33,753 bases of DNA from an uncultured Lachnospiraceae bacterium (GTDB taxonomy: Bacteria > Bacillota > Clostridia > Lachnospirales > Lachnospiraceae). Below the pieces are notes generated by a model. That model did no database searches. It was not told the origin of the DNA and worked only from the letters and a program-made list of their open reading frames with translations. The position numbers and the translations under genes were made by a program. Where the stretch lies: assembly GCA_902763335.1 (NCBI GenBank), contig CACWRR010000020.1:1-33753 (forward strand), given 5' to 3'. Shown here in pieces: positions 25,433 through 33,753 of the stretch (position 1 is the stretch's first letter; each line of letters starts with the position of its first letter).

Positions 25433-26707
25433 GTGATTAAGAAGGAAATGATTGCAATGCTACTGGCTGGCGGGCAAGGGAGCAGACTAGGAGTACTTAC
25501 AGCAAAGGTTGCGAAACCGGCAGTTGCCTTTGGAGGTAAGTATCGTATTATTGATTTCCCGCTAAGTAATTGTATTAATTCGGGTGTAGACACAGTAGGT
25601 GTACTTACACAGTATCAGCCATTAAGGCTCAACGCACATATAGGTATAGGAATTCCATGGGATCTTGATAGAAATATAGGCGGAGTTACAGTTCTTCCTC
25701 CATACGAGAAAAGTGGTAACAGTGAATGGTATACAGGTACGGCAAATGCCATATACCAGAATCTTGACTATATAGACAGTTATAATCCGGAATATGTACT
25801 TATATTATCAGGGGATCACATCTATAAGATGGATTATGAGGTAATGCTTGATTTCCATAAGGCAAATAATGCAGATGTAACTATAGCTACTATGCCGGTA
25901 CCTTATGAAGAGGCAAGCAGATTTGGAATTGTATTGACAGATGATGACAACAGGATAACGGAATTTGAGGAGAAACCTGAGAATCCGAGGGGTAATCTTG
26001 CATCAATGGGTATATACATTTTCAACTGGAAGATATTAAAAGAAGCACTTATCAAAATGTCAGAACAGAGTAACTGTGACTTTGGTAAACATATCATCCC
26101 GTATTGTCATGGAAAGGGAGACAGGATGTTTGCATATGAGTACAACGGATACTGGAAGGATGTAGGAACACTTTCTTCATATTGGGAGGCCAATATGGAA
26201 CTTATCAATATCATCCCGGTATTTAATCTGTACGAAGAATTTTGGAGAATTTATACAAAGAGCGATGCACTTCCGCCACAGTACATATCTGAATATGCCA
26301 GAGTTGAGAGAAGTATTATCGGCGAAGGAACAGATGTATATGGAGAGGTGTACAATTCTGTTATCGGTGTAGGTGTTACCATTGAAGAGGGTGCCGTAGT
26401 CAGGGATTCGATTATCATGAAAGGCACAGTTATAAGAAAAGGTACAAAAGTATACAAATCAATAATAGCTGAAAATGTTGAGATTGGCGAGGATGTTGAA
26501 GTCGGAGTCGGCGATGAGGCACCTAGCAAACTTGACAGCAAGATATATAACAGCGGACTTGTAACAATAGGTGAAAATTCGGTTATACCACCTAAGGTTA
26601 AAATAGGCAAGAATGTTGCCATATCAGGAATTACCGGCCGCGAGGACTACCCTGACGGTATGCTTCAGAGCGGAGAATTTATTATTAAGGCAGGTGACGT
26701 GCGATGA
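25433..26707 (+). CDS. glgC: Glucose-1-phosphate adenylyltransferase, catalytic subunit
   Basis: GlgC makes ADP-glucose from glucose-1-phosphate and ATP, the committed step of bacterial glycogen synthesis. The GTG start at 25433 lies seven bases after GAGG, giving 424 residues with the usual [18 protein letters not shown] beginning. Motifs include [54 protein letters not shown] and a C-terminal left-handed beta-helix (hexapeptide) region. It overlaps glgD by four bases; in Firmicutes the two form a hetero-oligomer in which GlgC is catalytic. Confidence 0.97.
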   Translation: MIKKEMIAMLLAGGQGSRLGVLTAKVAKPAVAFGGKYRIIDFPLSNCINSGVDTVGVLTQYQPLRLNAHIGIGIPWDLDRNIGGVTVLPPYEKSGNSEWYTGTANAIYQNLDYIDSYNPEYVLILSGDHIYKMDYEVMLDFHKANNADVTIATMPVPYEEASRFGIVLTDDDNRITEFEEKPENPRGNLASMGIYIFNWKILKEALIKMSEQSNCDFGKHIIPYCHGKGDRMFAYEYNGYWKDVGTLSSYWEANMELINIIPVFNLYEEFWRIYTKSDALPPQYISEYARVERSIIGEGTDVYGEVYNSVIGVGVTIEEGAVVRDSIIMKGTVIRKGTKVYKSIIAENVEIGEDVEVGVGDEAPSKLDSKIYNSGLVTIGENSVIPPKVKIGKNVAISGITGREDYPDGMLQSGEFIIKAGDVR

Positions 26708-27825
26708 GAGCGATAGGAATTATACTGGCAGGTGGAAATAACAACCGGATGAAAGAACTTTCATATAAAAGAGCTATCTCAGCTATGCCGGTGGCAGGTA
26801 GTTACAGAAGCATAGACTTTGCACTTAGTAATATGTCTAATTCTCATATACAGAAGGTAGCCGTACTTACACAGTACAATGCACAGTCATTAAATGAACA
26901 TTTAAGTTCATCGAAATGGTGGGACTTCGGTAGAAAACAGGGAGGTCTGTATGTATTTACACCTTCGGTGACAGCAGATAATGGTTTCTGGTATCAGGGA
27001 ACTGCAGATGCTATTTACCAGAACATCAGCTTTTTAAAGAAGAGCCACGAACCGTATGTTGTTATAGCATCCGGAGATGGAGTGTACAAGCTCGATTACA
27101 ATAAAGTATTAGAGTATCATATAGCAAAGAAGGCAGACATAACTGTTGTGTACAAGGAGTTTCCTGAAGGTTCTGATGTCAGCAGATTCGGATGTATAAA
27201 GATGAATGAGGACAGCAGAATAACTGAATTCGAGGAGAAACCTCTTGTTGCTACTTCTAATACCGTATCTACCGGAATATATGTTATCAGAAGAAGACTT
27301 CTTATAGAACTCATAGAGAAATGTGAGGCAGAGGACAGATACGATATTGTAACGGATATACTTGTAAGATACAAAAATGTTAAGCGTATTTACGGATATA
27401 AGCTTGACACATACTGGAATAATATTTCAACAGTTGATGCTTATTTTAAGACAAACATGGATTTCCTTAAACCGGGTGTAAGGGATTATTTCTTCAAACA
27501 GTATCCGGATGTATATTCAAAAGTGGATGATCTTCCGCCGGCAAAATATAATCCGGGTTCAGCGGTAAGAAACAGTCTTATAAGCAGCGGATGTATTATA
27601 AATGGTGTGGTTGAGAATTCAGTATTGTTTAAGAAAGCATATATAGGAAATAACTGTACAATAAAGAATTCAATTATTTTGAACAATGTATATATAGGAG
27701 ATAATACATACATTGAGAACTGTATAGTGGAAAGTCACGATACTATCAGAGCTAACAGTACTCACATAGGTTCAAATGGTGAGATTAAGATTGTTGTGGA
27801 GAAGAACGATCGTTTTAGCCTGTAA
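26704..27825 (+). CDS. glgD: Glucose-1-phosphate adenylyltransferase, GlgD subunit
   Basis: GlgD is the diverged partner of GlgC. The 373-residue protein keeps the overall fold but has a degraded nucleotide loop ([10 protein letters not shown] in place of GGQGSRL) and [10 protein letters not shown] in place of [10 protein letters not shown], as is usual for the regulatory/stimulating subunit. A hexapeptide beta-helix region is recognisable from about residue 290. Coupled to glgC by ATGA overlap. Confidence 0.95.
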   Translation: MRAIGIILAGGNNNRMKELSYKRAISAMPVAGSYRSIDFALSNMSNSHIQKVAVLTQYNAQSLNEHLSSSKWWDFGRKQGGLYVFTPSVTADNGFWYQGTADAIYQNISFLKKSHEPYVVIASGDGVYKLDYNKVLEYHIAKKADITVVYKEFPEGSDVSRFGCIKMNEDSRITEFEEKPLVATSNTVSTGIYVIRRRLLIELIEKCEAEDRYDIVTDILVRYKNVKRIYGYKLDTYWNNISTVDAYFKTNMDFLKPGVRDYFFKQYPDVYSKVDDLPPAKYNPGSAVRNSLISSGCIINGVVENSVLFKKAYIGNNCTIKNSIILNNVYIGDNTYIENCIVESHDTIRANSTHIGSNGEIKIVVEKNDRFSL

Positions 27826-27861
27826 CGTATATATATAATGTATCAGGAAGGGGATTTTACA

Positions 27862-28137
27862 ATGGAGATAACTGACATAAGAGTGAGAAAAATTACTCAT
27901 GACGGCAAGATGAAAGCGGTGATTTCCATCACGCTTGATAATGAATTTGTTGTACACGACATCAAAGTTATCGAAGGTGAAAAAGGATTATTTATCGCTA
28001 TGCCAAGCAGAAGAGCGGCAGATGGGCAGTATAGAGATATTGCACATCCTATAAATTCAGACACACGCACCAAAATTCAGGATCTTATACTTGAAGAGTA
28101 TAAGAAAGCTGTTGATTTGGAGGGCGAAATAAGTTAA
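27862..28137 (+). CDS. spoVG: SpoVG family regulator
   Basis: The ATG at 27862 follows AGGAAGGGGA by about eight bases; the upstream in-frame ATG at 27838 precedes that ribosome site and is rejected. The 91-residue product has the whole SpoVG signature: [51 protein letters not shown]. SpoVG binds nucleic acid and influences sporulation and surface genes in Firmicutes. It is 36 bases after glgD with no visible promoter between, so it is likely read from the glgC promoter as well. Confidence 0.97.
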   Translation: MEITDIRVRKITHDGKMKAVISITLDNEFVVHDIKVIEGEKGLFIAMPSRRAADGQYRDIAHPINSDTRTKIQDLILEEYKKAVDLEGEIS

Positions 28138-28165
28138 GATTGTAAATAAGTTTTAATGATAAAAT

Positions 28166-28199
28166 AAAGCTATCGCAGAAATGCGGTGGCTTTGTTTTT
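28166..28199 (+). terminator. Terminator after spoVG
   Basis: A 12-bp stem with two G-U pairs (28166-28177 with 28182-28193) and a GAAA tetraloop is followed by GTTTTT. Confidence 0.9.
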
Positions 28200-28225
28200 C
28201 GGATACAAAGTGTATGCGGATATGT

Positions 28226-28379
28226 GGAATGGAGTAAAGTGTGAAAAATATGCTCGATAGCATATTTTTCACACGGCTAATTGTGTCGTAGACGCCACAA
28301 TTAGCTTTTTATCGCAGAGCAAAATCCATGATTTTGCTCGCGATTCCTCCGACGCAAAGCGTCTACGGAATGGAGAAAA
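28226..28379 (+). repeat. Array of four hairpins flanked by a direct repeat, upstream of pth
   Basis: GGAATGGAG(T/A)AAA occurs at 28226-28238 and 28367-28379 (12 of 13 identical); the second copy holds the pth ribosome site. Between them lie four consecutive hairpins: a 16-bp perfect stem (28239-28254 with 28259-28274, loop CGAT); a 10-bp stem (28276-28285 with 28296-28305) followed by TTTTT; a 14-bp stem with one bulge (28311-28344); and 28344-28371 with GACGC/GCGTC. The loop of the second hairpin (28288-28295, GTAGACGC) is exactly complementary to 28359-28366. It may be a small mobile repeat or a structured leader of pth. Confidence 0.7.
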
Positions 28380-28380
28380 T

Positions 28381-28941
28381 ATGTACATTATAGCAGGACT
28401 TGGAAACCCATCAGCTAAGTATAAGGGAACAAGGCATAATATGGGATTTGATGTAATAGATAATATAGCAGACAGGAATAATATATCTGTAGATACAAAA
28501 AAATTTAAGGGAGTATGCGGAAGTGGTGTGATACAGGGGCAGAAGGTGCTTCTTTTAAAGCCGGAGACATTTATGAATCTCAGCGGTGAGTCGGTGAGGG
28601 CAGCAGTTGATTTTTATAAAATAAATCCGGAGGATGAGCTTATAGTAATATATGATGATATAAGTCTTGAACCGGGCAGATTGAGACTGAGGGCTAAGGG
28701 AAGTGCAGGCGGTCACAATGGAATAAAAAATATCATTGCACATCTTGGAACCGAAAAGTTTAAGAGAATAAAGGTCGGTGTTGGTGAAAAACCGGTTGGT
28801 ATGGATCTTGCCGATTATGTGCTCGGACGATTTGGAAAGATAGAGAGAATAACAGTGGATAAGGGTATAGATGATGCTGCAAGGGCAGTAGAGGTGATTC
28901 TTGCCGAGGGAATAGATAAGGCTATGAATATGTTTAATTGA
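28381..28941 (+). CDS. pth: Peptidyl-tRNA hydrolase
   Basis: Pth frees tRNA from prematurely released peptidyl-tRNA. The 186-residue protein has GLGNPSAKYKGTRHNMGF with catalytic His19, LLKPETFMNLSGESV, VIYDDISLEPGRLRL with the catalytic Asp, GSAGGHNGIKNII, and the VGVG loop. The ribosome site GGAG (28372-28375) lies five bases before the ATG and inside the end of the hairpin array, which may affect translation. mfd follows after 19 bases. Confidence 0.96.
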   Translation: MYIIAGLGNPSAKYKGTRHNMGFDVIDNIADRNNISVDTKKFKGVCGSGVIQGQKVLLLKPETFMNLSGESVRAAVDFYKINPEDELIVIYDDISLEPGRLRLRAKGSAGGHNGIKNIIAHLGTEKFKRIKVGVGEKPVGMDLADYVLGRFGKIERITVDKGIDDAARAVEVILAEGIDKAMNMFN

Positions 28942-28960
28942 TGAAAGGCATGGGACAGGT

Positions 28961-31900
28961 ATGCAGGCATTATTGGAACCATTAAAAGAATATACTGAAT
29001 ATCGGGACATTTTATACAATATAGAAAAGGATAAATTCCCGCTGCATGTGTCGGGATGTATGGACTCACAATTTATACATTTTATAAACAGTCTGAAAAA
29101 GGACAGTGGATTTAAAAATCAGATTATTGTCACATATGATGAGCAGAGAGCGAAAAGCATGGCGGAAGATTATCGGATGTATGACAGAAATGTTATGTAT
29201 TATCCGGCGAAGGATTTAATGTTTTTCAGTGCTGATATACATGGAAATCTTATTTTGCAGGAGAGATTGCATTTTATAAAAAGATTTCTTGAGGGTGAAA
29301 ATATAACTCTCATAACGACGATAGACGGTCTGTCAGACAGGCAGCTTCCGCTTAATGAATTTAAGAATAATATTCTTGAATTCAGTGTCGGTGATGTGAT
29401 AGATATGGAGAAAATCCGCAAGCAGCTTGTAAAAATGGGATATCAGAGAACCGGTCAGGTAGACATGACCGGTCAGTTTGCCGTGCGCGGAAGTATTATA
29501 GATATATTCCCGCTTACCGATGAAGTACCTGTCAGAATAGATTTCTGGGGAGATGAAGTGGATTCTGTCAAGTCGTTTGATGTGGAAAGCCAGCGTTCAG
29601 TGGAGAACTTTGAGAGTATAAAGATATATCCAGCATCTGAGTACATGATAGATGAAGATGACCTTGAGAGGGGAATACAAAAGATAAAAAATGAGTGTGA
29701 CACTTACGAGAAAAAGCTGAGAAAGCAGATGAAAACAGAAGAGGCGCACAGAATACGAAGTATAGTTGATGAATTTGTTGAACAGTTTACGGAATATGGC
29801 GGTCAGGGGGCGATAGACAGTTTTATTACCTACATGAGCGACAAAACCGTTTCGGTTATTGAATATTTTAATAAAGAAGATACGATGATTATTCTCGATG
29901 AGCCGGCACGAATTGATGAAAAATGTAAGGCAACATGGAAGGAATTTTCGGAAAATATTATTCACAGACTGGAAAAAGGATATGTACTTCCGGGACAGAC
30001 AGACATTTTAATTCCTTATAAGGACATACTTGCGACGATATGGAAGAATAATACGGTAGTTATGACTACGCTTGAGCAGAATATAAAGGAAATAGGTGAC
30101 GAACAGAATTTCCATGTTGACGCAAGAAATGTAAGTTCGTATAACAATAATTTTGAACTGCTCATAAAGGATTTAAAGGATTACAAGAAAAAGGGATACC
30201 GTGTGGTTATACTTACGGCATCTAAAACGAGAGCAGCAAGACTGGCTGATGACATAAGAGGATATGATATAGAAGCATTTTCAACGGATGATGAATCGAG
30301 AGTTCTTAAATCAGGGGAAATACTCGTAACAGCGGGAAATGTTCATAAAGGTTTTGAATATCCGTTTTTAAAATTTGCGGTTATAACAGAAACTGATATA
30401 TTTGGAAAAGAAAAGAAACGTAGAAAAAAGAAAAAGACGAATTATTCCGGTGAGAAAATCCAGAATTTTACCGACCTTAATATAGGAGATTATGTGGTTC
30501 ATGAAAATCATGGACTCGGAATATACCGTGGTATCGAGAAAATAGAAGTTGATAAGATTGCGAAAGACTATATAAAAATTGAATATGCTGCCGGAGGTAA
30601 TCTGTATATTCTGGCAACCCAGCTTGATATGATACAGAAATATTCGGGAGCGGATGCAAGAAAACCAAAGCTTAACAAACTGGGAACCCAGGAGTGGAAC
30701 AAGACCAAGACGAGAGTGCGCGGTGCGGTAAAGGATATGGCGGCAGAACTGGTGAAACTGTATGCTGCAAGACAGGAAAAGGAAGGCTATGTATACGGTC
30801 CCGATACCGTATGGCAGAGTGAGTTTGAGGAAATGTTTCCTTATGATGAGACGGATGACCAGCTTACAGCCATTGAAGATACGAAGAAAGATATGGAAAG
30901 TCCGCGTATAATGGACAGACTTATATGTGGCGATGTGGGTTACGGAAAAACTGAGGTGGCTATAAGAGCAGCATTTAAGGCAGTTCAGGATGGAAAGCAG
31001 GTGGCATTCCTTGTTCCGACGACCATTCTTGCACAACAGCATTATAATACATTTGCTTCGAGAATGAAGGATTTTGCGGTAAATGTGGATATGATGTCGA
31101 GATTCAGAACAGCAGCACAGCAGAAGAAAACCATCGAGCAGTTAAAGAACGGCATGGTGGACATAGTTATAGGAACCCACAGAATATTGTCAAAGGACGT
31201 ACAGTTTAAAGATCTGGGACTTCTGATAATAGATGAGGAACAGCGTTTCGGAGTGGCACACAAGGAGAAGATAAAACAGTTAAAGAATAATATTGATGTG
31301 CTGACGCTGTCTGCTACACCTATTCCGAGAACTCTTCATATGAGTCTGGTGGGCATTAGGGATATGAGTGTGCTTGAAGAACCGCCTGTGGACAGACTTC
31401 CGATTCAGACATATATTATGGAGTATGATGATGAGATGATAAGAGAAGCCATAAACAGGGAGCTTGCAAGAAACGGACAGGTGTACTATGTGTACAACAG
31501 GGTAAATAATATTGATGAGGTTGCAGCGCATATATCTAAGCTTGTTCCGGATGCAAATGTTGCATTCGCACATGGGCAGATGAGTGAGAGAACCTTAGAA
31601 AAGATAATGCTTGAATTTATAGAAGGCGAAATAGACGTACTGGTGTCAACTACCATTATAGAGACAGGTCTTGATATATCAAATGTAAACACCATGATAA
31701 TACATGATGCGGATAATATGGGGCTGTCTCAGCTCTACCAGCTCCGTGGACGTGTAGGACGTTCTAACCGCACATCATATGCTTTCCTTATGTACAGGAG
31801 AAATAAGGTATTGAGGGAAGTTGCCGAGAAGAGATTGAAAGCCATCAGGGAATTTACGGAGCTTGGTTCGGGAATAAAGATTGCCATGAAAGATTTGGAA

Positions 31901-32488
31901 ATACGTGGAGCCGGAAATGTGCTTGGTGCTGAGCAGCATGGGCATATGGAAGCAGTCGGATACGACCTGTACTGTAAAATGTTGAATGAGGCAGTTCAGA
32001 TGTACAAGGGAATAAAGAAACATGAAGAATTTGAGACTACTATAGACTTAAATGTGGATGCATTTATTCCGCCGGCATATATTAAAAATGAATTTCAGAA
32101 GCTTAATATATACAAACGTATAGCAGGAATAGAAACCGAGGAAGAATGTGAAGACATGCAGGATGAGCTGATGGACAGATATGGGGATATGCCAAAAGCA
32201 GTGTTAAATCTACTGGCAGTAGCACTTATGAAATCGGAGGCACACAGAGCATTCATAACAGACGTGACTGCAAATGGAAAAACGCTAAAACTTGCCATGT
32301 TAAAAGATGCGGAAGTAGATGTAAGCAGGATAGGAGATCTGCTTGAAACATTCAAACCGAGACTGAAATTCATACCCGGAGAAATACCGGTATTTGAATA
32401 CAAAATGGATGAGGAAATACGTGATGTAGAAAAATTCAGAGGTGTATTTGCAGAAGTGGTAGGTGGAATACAGGGACTTATAAAGTAG
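28961..32488 (+). CDS. mfd: Transcription-repair coupling factor
   Basis: Mfd removes RNA polymerase stalled at DNA lesions and recruits UvrA. The 1175-residue length is normal. An N-terminal UvrB-like part (residues up to about 330; VDMTGQFAVRGSIIDIFPL) precedes the polymerase-interacting CarD-like domain (about 500-570, IGDYVVHENHGLGIYRGI), the translocase motor with Walker A GDVGYGKT (657-664) and DEEQ (758-761), TATPIPRTLHMSL, STTIIETGLDI and QLRGRVGRS, and a C-terminal regulatory domain. The ATG at 28961 has only a distant AAAGG, so translation may be weak or coupled to pth. Confidence 0.97.
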   Translation: MQALLEPLKEYTEYRDILYNIEKDKFPLHVSGCMDSQFIHFINSLKKDSGFKNQIIVTYDEQRAKSMAEDYRMYDRNVMYYPAKDLMFFSADIHGNLILQERLHFIKRFLEGENITLITTIDGLSDRQLPLNEFKNNILEFSVGDVIDMEKIRKQLVKMGYQRTGQVDMTGQFAVRGSIIDIFPLTDEVPVRIDFWGDEVDSVKSFDVESQRSVENFESIKIYPASEYMIDEDDLERGIQKIKNECDTYEKKLRKQMKTEEAHRIRSIVDEFVEQFTEYGGQGAIDSFITYMSDKTVSVIEYFNKEDTMIILDEPARIDEKCKATWKEFSENIIHRLEKGYVLPGQTDILIPYKDILATIWKNNTVVMTTLEQNIKEIGDEQNFHVDARNVSSYNNNFELLIKDLKDYKKKGYRVVILTASKTRAARLADDIRGYDIEAFSTDDESRVLKSGEILVTAGNVHKGFEYPFLKFAVITETDIFGKEKKRRKKKKTNYSGEKIQNFTDLNIGDYVVHENHGLGIYRGIEKIEVDKIAKDYIKIEYAAGGNLYILATQLDMIQKYSGADARKPKLNKLGTQEWNKTKTRVRGAVKDMAAELVKLYAARQEKEGYVYGPDTVWQSEFEEMFPYDETDDQLTAIEDTKKDMESPRIMDRLICGDVGYGKTEVAIRAAFKAVQDGKQVAFLVPTTILAQQHYNTFASRMKDFAVNVDMMSRFRTAAQQKKTIEQLKNGMVDIVIGTHRILSKDVQFKDLGLLIIDEEQRFGVAHKEKIKQLKNNIDVLTLSATPIPRTLHMSLVGIRDMSVLEEPPVDRLPIQTYIMEYDDEMIREAINRELARNGQVYYVYNRVNNIDEVAAHISKLVPDANVAFAHGQMSERTLEKIMLEFIEGEIDVLVSTTIIETGLDISNVNTMIIHDADNMGLSQLYQLRGRVGRSNRTSYAFLMYRRNKVLREVAEKRLKAIREFTELGSGIKIAMKDLEIRGAGNVLGAEQHGHMEAVGYDLYCKMLNEAVQMYKGIKKHEEFETTIDLNVDAFIPPAYIKNEFQKLNIYKRIAGIETEEECEDMQDELMDRYGDMPKAVLNLLAVALMKSEAHRAFITDVTANGKTLKLAMLKDAEVDVSRIGDLLETFKPRLKFIPGEIPVFEYKMDEEIRDVEKFRGVFAEVVGGIQGLIK

Positions 32489-32697
32489 GGATTTGTGAAA
32501 CTTTTTTATAAAGAATAACGATGTGTAAAAATCACAGGCTACAACGCCGACACGTTTGCACTATCTTCGGCTGGCAGCGGTACATAGGCGGCTGCATAGA
32601 AATGCACCCGCCAAGTGCCGGCCGCCTCAGAATGTCGCTTATGCAGCCTGTGATTTTATACACATAACTTATTAAAAATGATTTCACAAATGCCCTA
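32486..32697. repeat. 212-bp inverted-repeat element with GC-rich core, starting at the mfd stop codon
   Basis: Two arms of about 54 bases (32486-32540 and 32645-32697) are imperfect inverted repeats. The tips (TAGGGATTTGTGAAA against its complement with one extra base) and the inner ends (ATCACAGGCT/AGCCTGTGAT) pair perfectly. The 104-base core has further nested hairpins (GCCGA/TCGGC, AGGCGGC/GCCGCCT, TGCAT/ATGCA, AGCG/CGCT) and is about 59 % G+C by my count, well above the surrounding DNA. The first three bases are the TAG stop of mfd. I see no clear target duplication and no ORF. It could be a MITE-like element, a structured RNA, or a large bidirectional terminator. Confidence 0.75.
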
Positions 32698-32727
32698 TGA
32701 AAAGTTGTTGAGAAATAGAAAATGTTA

Positions 32728-32756
32728 TTGTGAAAGGCAATAAAGCATGGTATAAT
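32728..32756 (+). promoter_or_regulatory. Promoter of the disrupted secreted gene
   Basis: TTGTGA (32728-32733), 17 bp, TATAAT (32751-32756) preceded by TGG, giving a perfect extended -10. Confidence 0.75.
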
Positions 32757-32762
32757 ATAAGA

Positions 32763-32930
32763 AATGCTAATTCCGTTAAAAAATATGACGAAATTATACG
32801 ATTTGTTGCATTTCGTGCTGTTAAACCTCCTTTTGGTTGTGGTGACGAAATTTGCCTATATTTTATGTTATTATAAATAAAATTTGAAAGCAGATTTAAT
32901 ATCATACAAAGGGAGAAGAGGTATAATAAA
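32763..32930 (+). other. Long leader with alternative pairings
   Basis: ATTTCGT (32810-32816) can pair with ACGAAAT on its left (32788-32794) or with an identical ACGAAAT on its right (32845-32851), giving two mutually exclusive hairpins. An AACC/GGTT mini-hairpin (32824-32838) lies between. AAGAGG (32916-32921) precedes the ATG. No known riboswitch class is recognised. Confidence 0.4.
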
Positions 32931-33635
32931 ATGAAAAAAAGATTGTTAAGTATCTTATTGATTACAGCTATTGGGATATTACCAGCTAATAGTGTCAAGG
33001 CTGATGAAACTGTTACAGTAACGAATGATGAGTTGGCGGAATATAGTAATTTGGATAAAACAAGTAGAACTGTGTCTGGCTCTAGTATTGATGATAAGTG
33101 GTATTATAATACAGGAGAGTCGTTGCCTAGAAGACCGGATTACACTAGATATAATCTTTTGAATAGTGTTGAAATGGGAGATATAATATATGAAAAAAAT
33201 GGTTTTGGAGGATTAACAGGGCATATCGCGATAGTTGAGGGAATACAATATGATTCAAGTAAAAATATGAAATATGTAAGAATTGTAGAAGCCATAAAAA
33301 GTGGAGTATGTAGAAGTGTTTTTAGATGATGATAGGGTAGGGTTGATTGGAAAGATGCATATGTTTATAGAGTAAAAGATTCAAGTTTTGATCAGCAAAT
33401 GGCGGCTGTAAATTTTTGTATTGGTCAGATTGGGAAAAAATATAAACTTGATTTAACTAATAGGGGAATAGATGAAAATCAGAAATCATGGTATTGTTCA
33501 AGGCTTGTATGGGCGGCATATAAAAATCAGGGTATTGATATTGAGACTACAGGAAGTATTAATGAGCCGGGGATAACTCCGAGAGACATAATGAGGTCGT
33601 CAAAGGTGCAAAATATAAGATTTACTTTTAAATAA
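32931..33635 (+). pseudogene. Disrupted secreted permuted papain-like (NlpC/P60 superfamily, YiiX-like) gene
   Basis: The first half (32931-33329) has a signal peptide (cleavage about VKA-DET) and carries GDIIYEKN, TGHIAIVEG with a candidate catalytic His, and VEAIKSG with a candidate Glu. It ends in TGA, TGA and TAG in a row at 33327-33335. The second half continues in the same frame (GRVDWKDAYVYRV, then FCIGQIGKKYKLD and WYCSRLVWAAY with the candidate Cys), so His comes before Cys as in the permuted papain-like group. Removing one T from the run of five at 33320-33324 and one copy of the AGGGT/AGGGT duplication at 33334-33343 restores a continuous reading with SVLDDDRVDW at the join. The break coincides with the end of a 99-base repeat, so assembly error or recombination between gene copies is possible. 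If intact it would be a secreted peptidase/amidase of about 232 residues. Confidence 0.7.
33239..33337 (+). repeat. Direct repeat, first copy (99 bp, inside the disrupted gene)
   Basis: It is identical over all 99 bases to 33655-33753. It ends precisely where the disrupted gene loses its frame. Confidence 0.95.
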
Positions 33636-33654
33636 TTATAATGTTATTTTTATG

Positions 33655-33753
33655 GGGAATACAATATGATTCAAGTAAAAATATGAAATATGTAAGAATT
33701 GTAGAAGCCATAAAAAGTGGAGTATGTAGAAGTGTTTTTAGATGATGATAGGG
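33655..33753 (+). repeat. Direct repeat, second copy, reaching the window end
   Basis: An exact copy of 33239-33337, 416 bases downstream. The window stops at its last base, so it may be the start of a second gene copy or an assembly overlap. Confidence 0.95.

Noticed and set aside
30368-31042. 224-codon open frame opposite mfd
   Set aside because: It lies entirely inside conserved mfd motor coding sequence and has no start signals.
32486-32697. 6S RNA or another known structural RNA
   Set aside because: The length and long imperfect stem are reminiscent of 6S RNA, but the core is GC-rich with nested hairpins, lacks an obvious central bubble, and has no promoter directly in front.
32684-32998. 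Minus-strand open frame of 104 codons with hydrophobic stretches
   Set aside because: It crosses the promoter and leader of the plus-strand gene and the edge of the inverted-repeat element; the hydrophobicity is from A/T-rich sequence.
1-33753. CRISPR array, prophage or insertion-sequence transposase
   Set aside because: No regularly spaced repeats, phage genes or complete transposase genes are visible; only the truncated Rpn-like gene at the left edge is mobile-related.

Overview
The window looks like a low-GC, spore-forming Firmicute of the Lachnospiraceae type. The evidence is a glgC-glgD pair followed by spoVG, a DnaD/DnaI helicase-loader pair, strong GGAGG ribosome sites, TTGACA/TATAAT promoters, Spo0A-box sequences, and a GH133-type glycogen debranching enzyme. 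I cannot name the species from sequence alone.

Layout. Bases 1-478 hold the 3' end of an Rpn/PD-(D/E)XK-type gene. Bases 479-6718 form an accessory-looking block: a promoter with tandem Spo0A-type boxes and a perfect palindrome, a small secreted protein whose signal peptide carries an in-frame TAG, a two-permease plus ATPase ABC system of MacB/FtsX type, then a secreted leucine-rich-repeat protein and a secreted DUF6273-like protein. Bases 6904-17216 look like one long operon with no internal terminator: a DUF2520/Rossmann protein (candidate ketopantoate reductase), panB, panC, panD, coaBC, a secreted CHAP-like cell-wall enzyme with SH3 and ricin-like domains, a glycogen debranching enzyme, and an 846-residue membrane-anchored protein of unknown function. 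A tRNA-Pro(CGG) on the minus strand and a class A penicillin-binding protein follow.

Bases 19962-25066 are on the minus strand: a long-form PRPP synthetase, dnaI-like and dnaD-like helicase loaders, and murC. Between murC and dnaD is a 149-bp cluster of DnaA boxes with one Spo0A-type box. Bases 25433-32488 return to the plus strand: glgC, glgD, spoVG, pth and mfd. A compact array of hairpins lies between spoVG and pth, and a 212-bp GC-rich inverted-repeat element begins at the mfd stop codon. The window ends in a disrupted secreted permuted-papain-like gene. A 99-nt exact direct repeat of part of that gene runs to the last base, which raises the possibility of an assembly-end artefact.

How it fits together. 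The pan genes plus coaBC cover pantoate to 4'-phosphopantetheine, except pantothenate kinase and CoaD/E. The DUF2520 gene would fill the missing reductase step. Glycogen synthesis (glgC/glgD) and debranching are both present but in separate operons. The most interesting signals are regulatory: the DnaA-box/0A-box cluster next to the helicase-loader genes, the Spo0A-type control of a broken secreted-peptide/ABC cassette, and the two structured intergenic elements.
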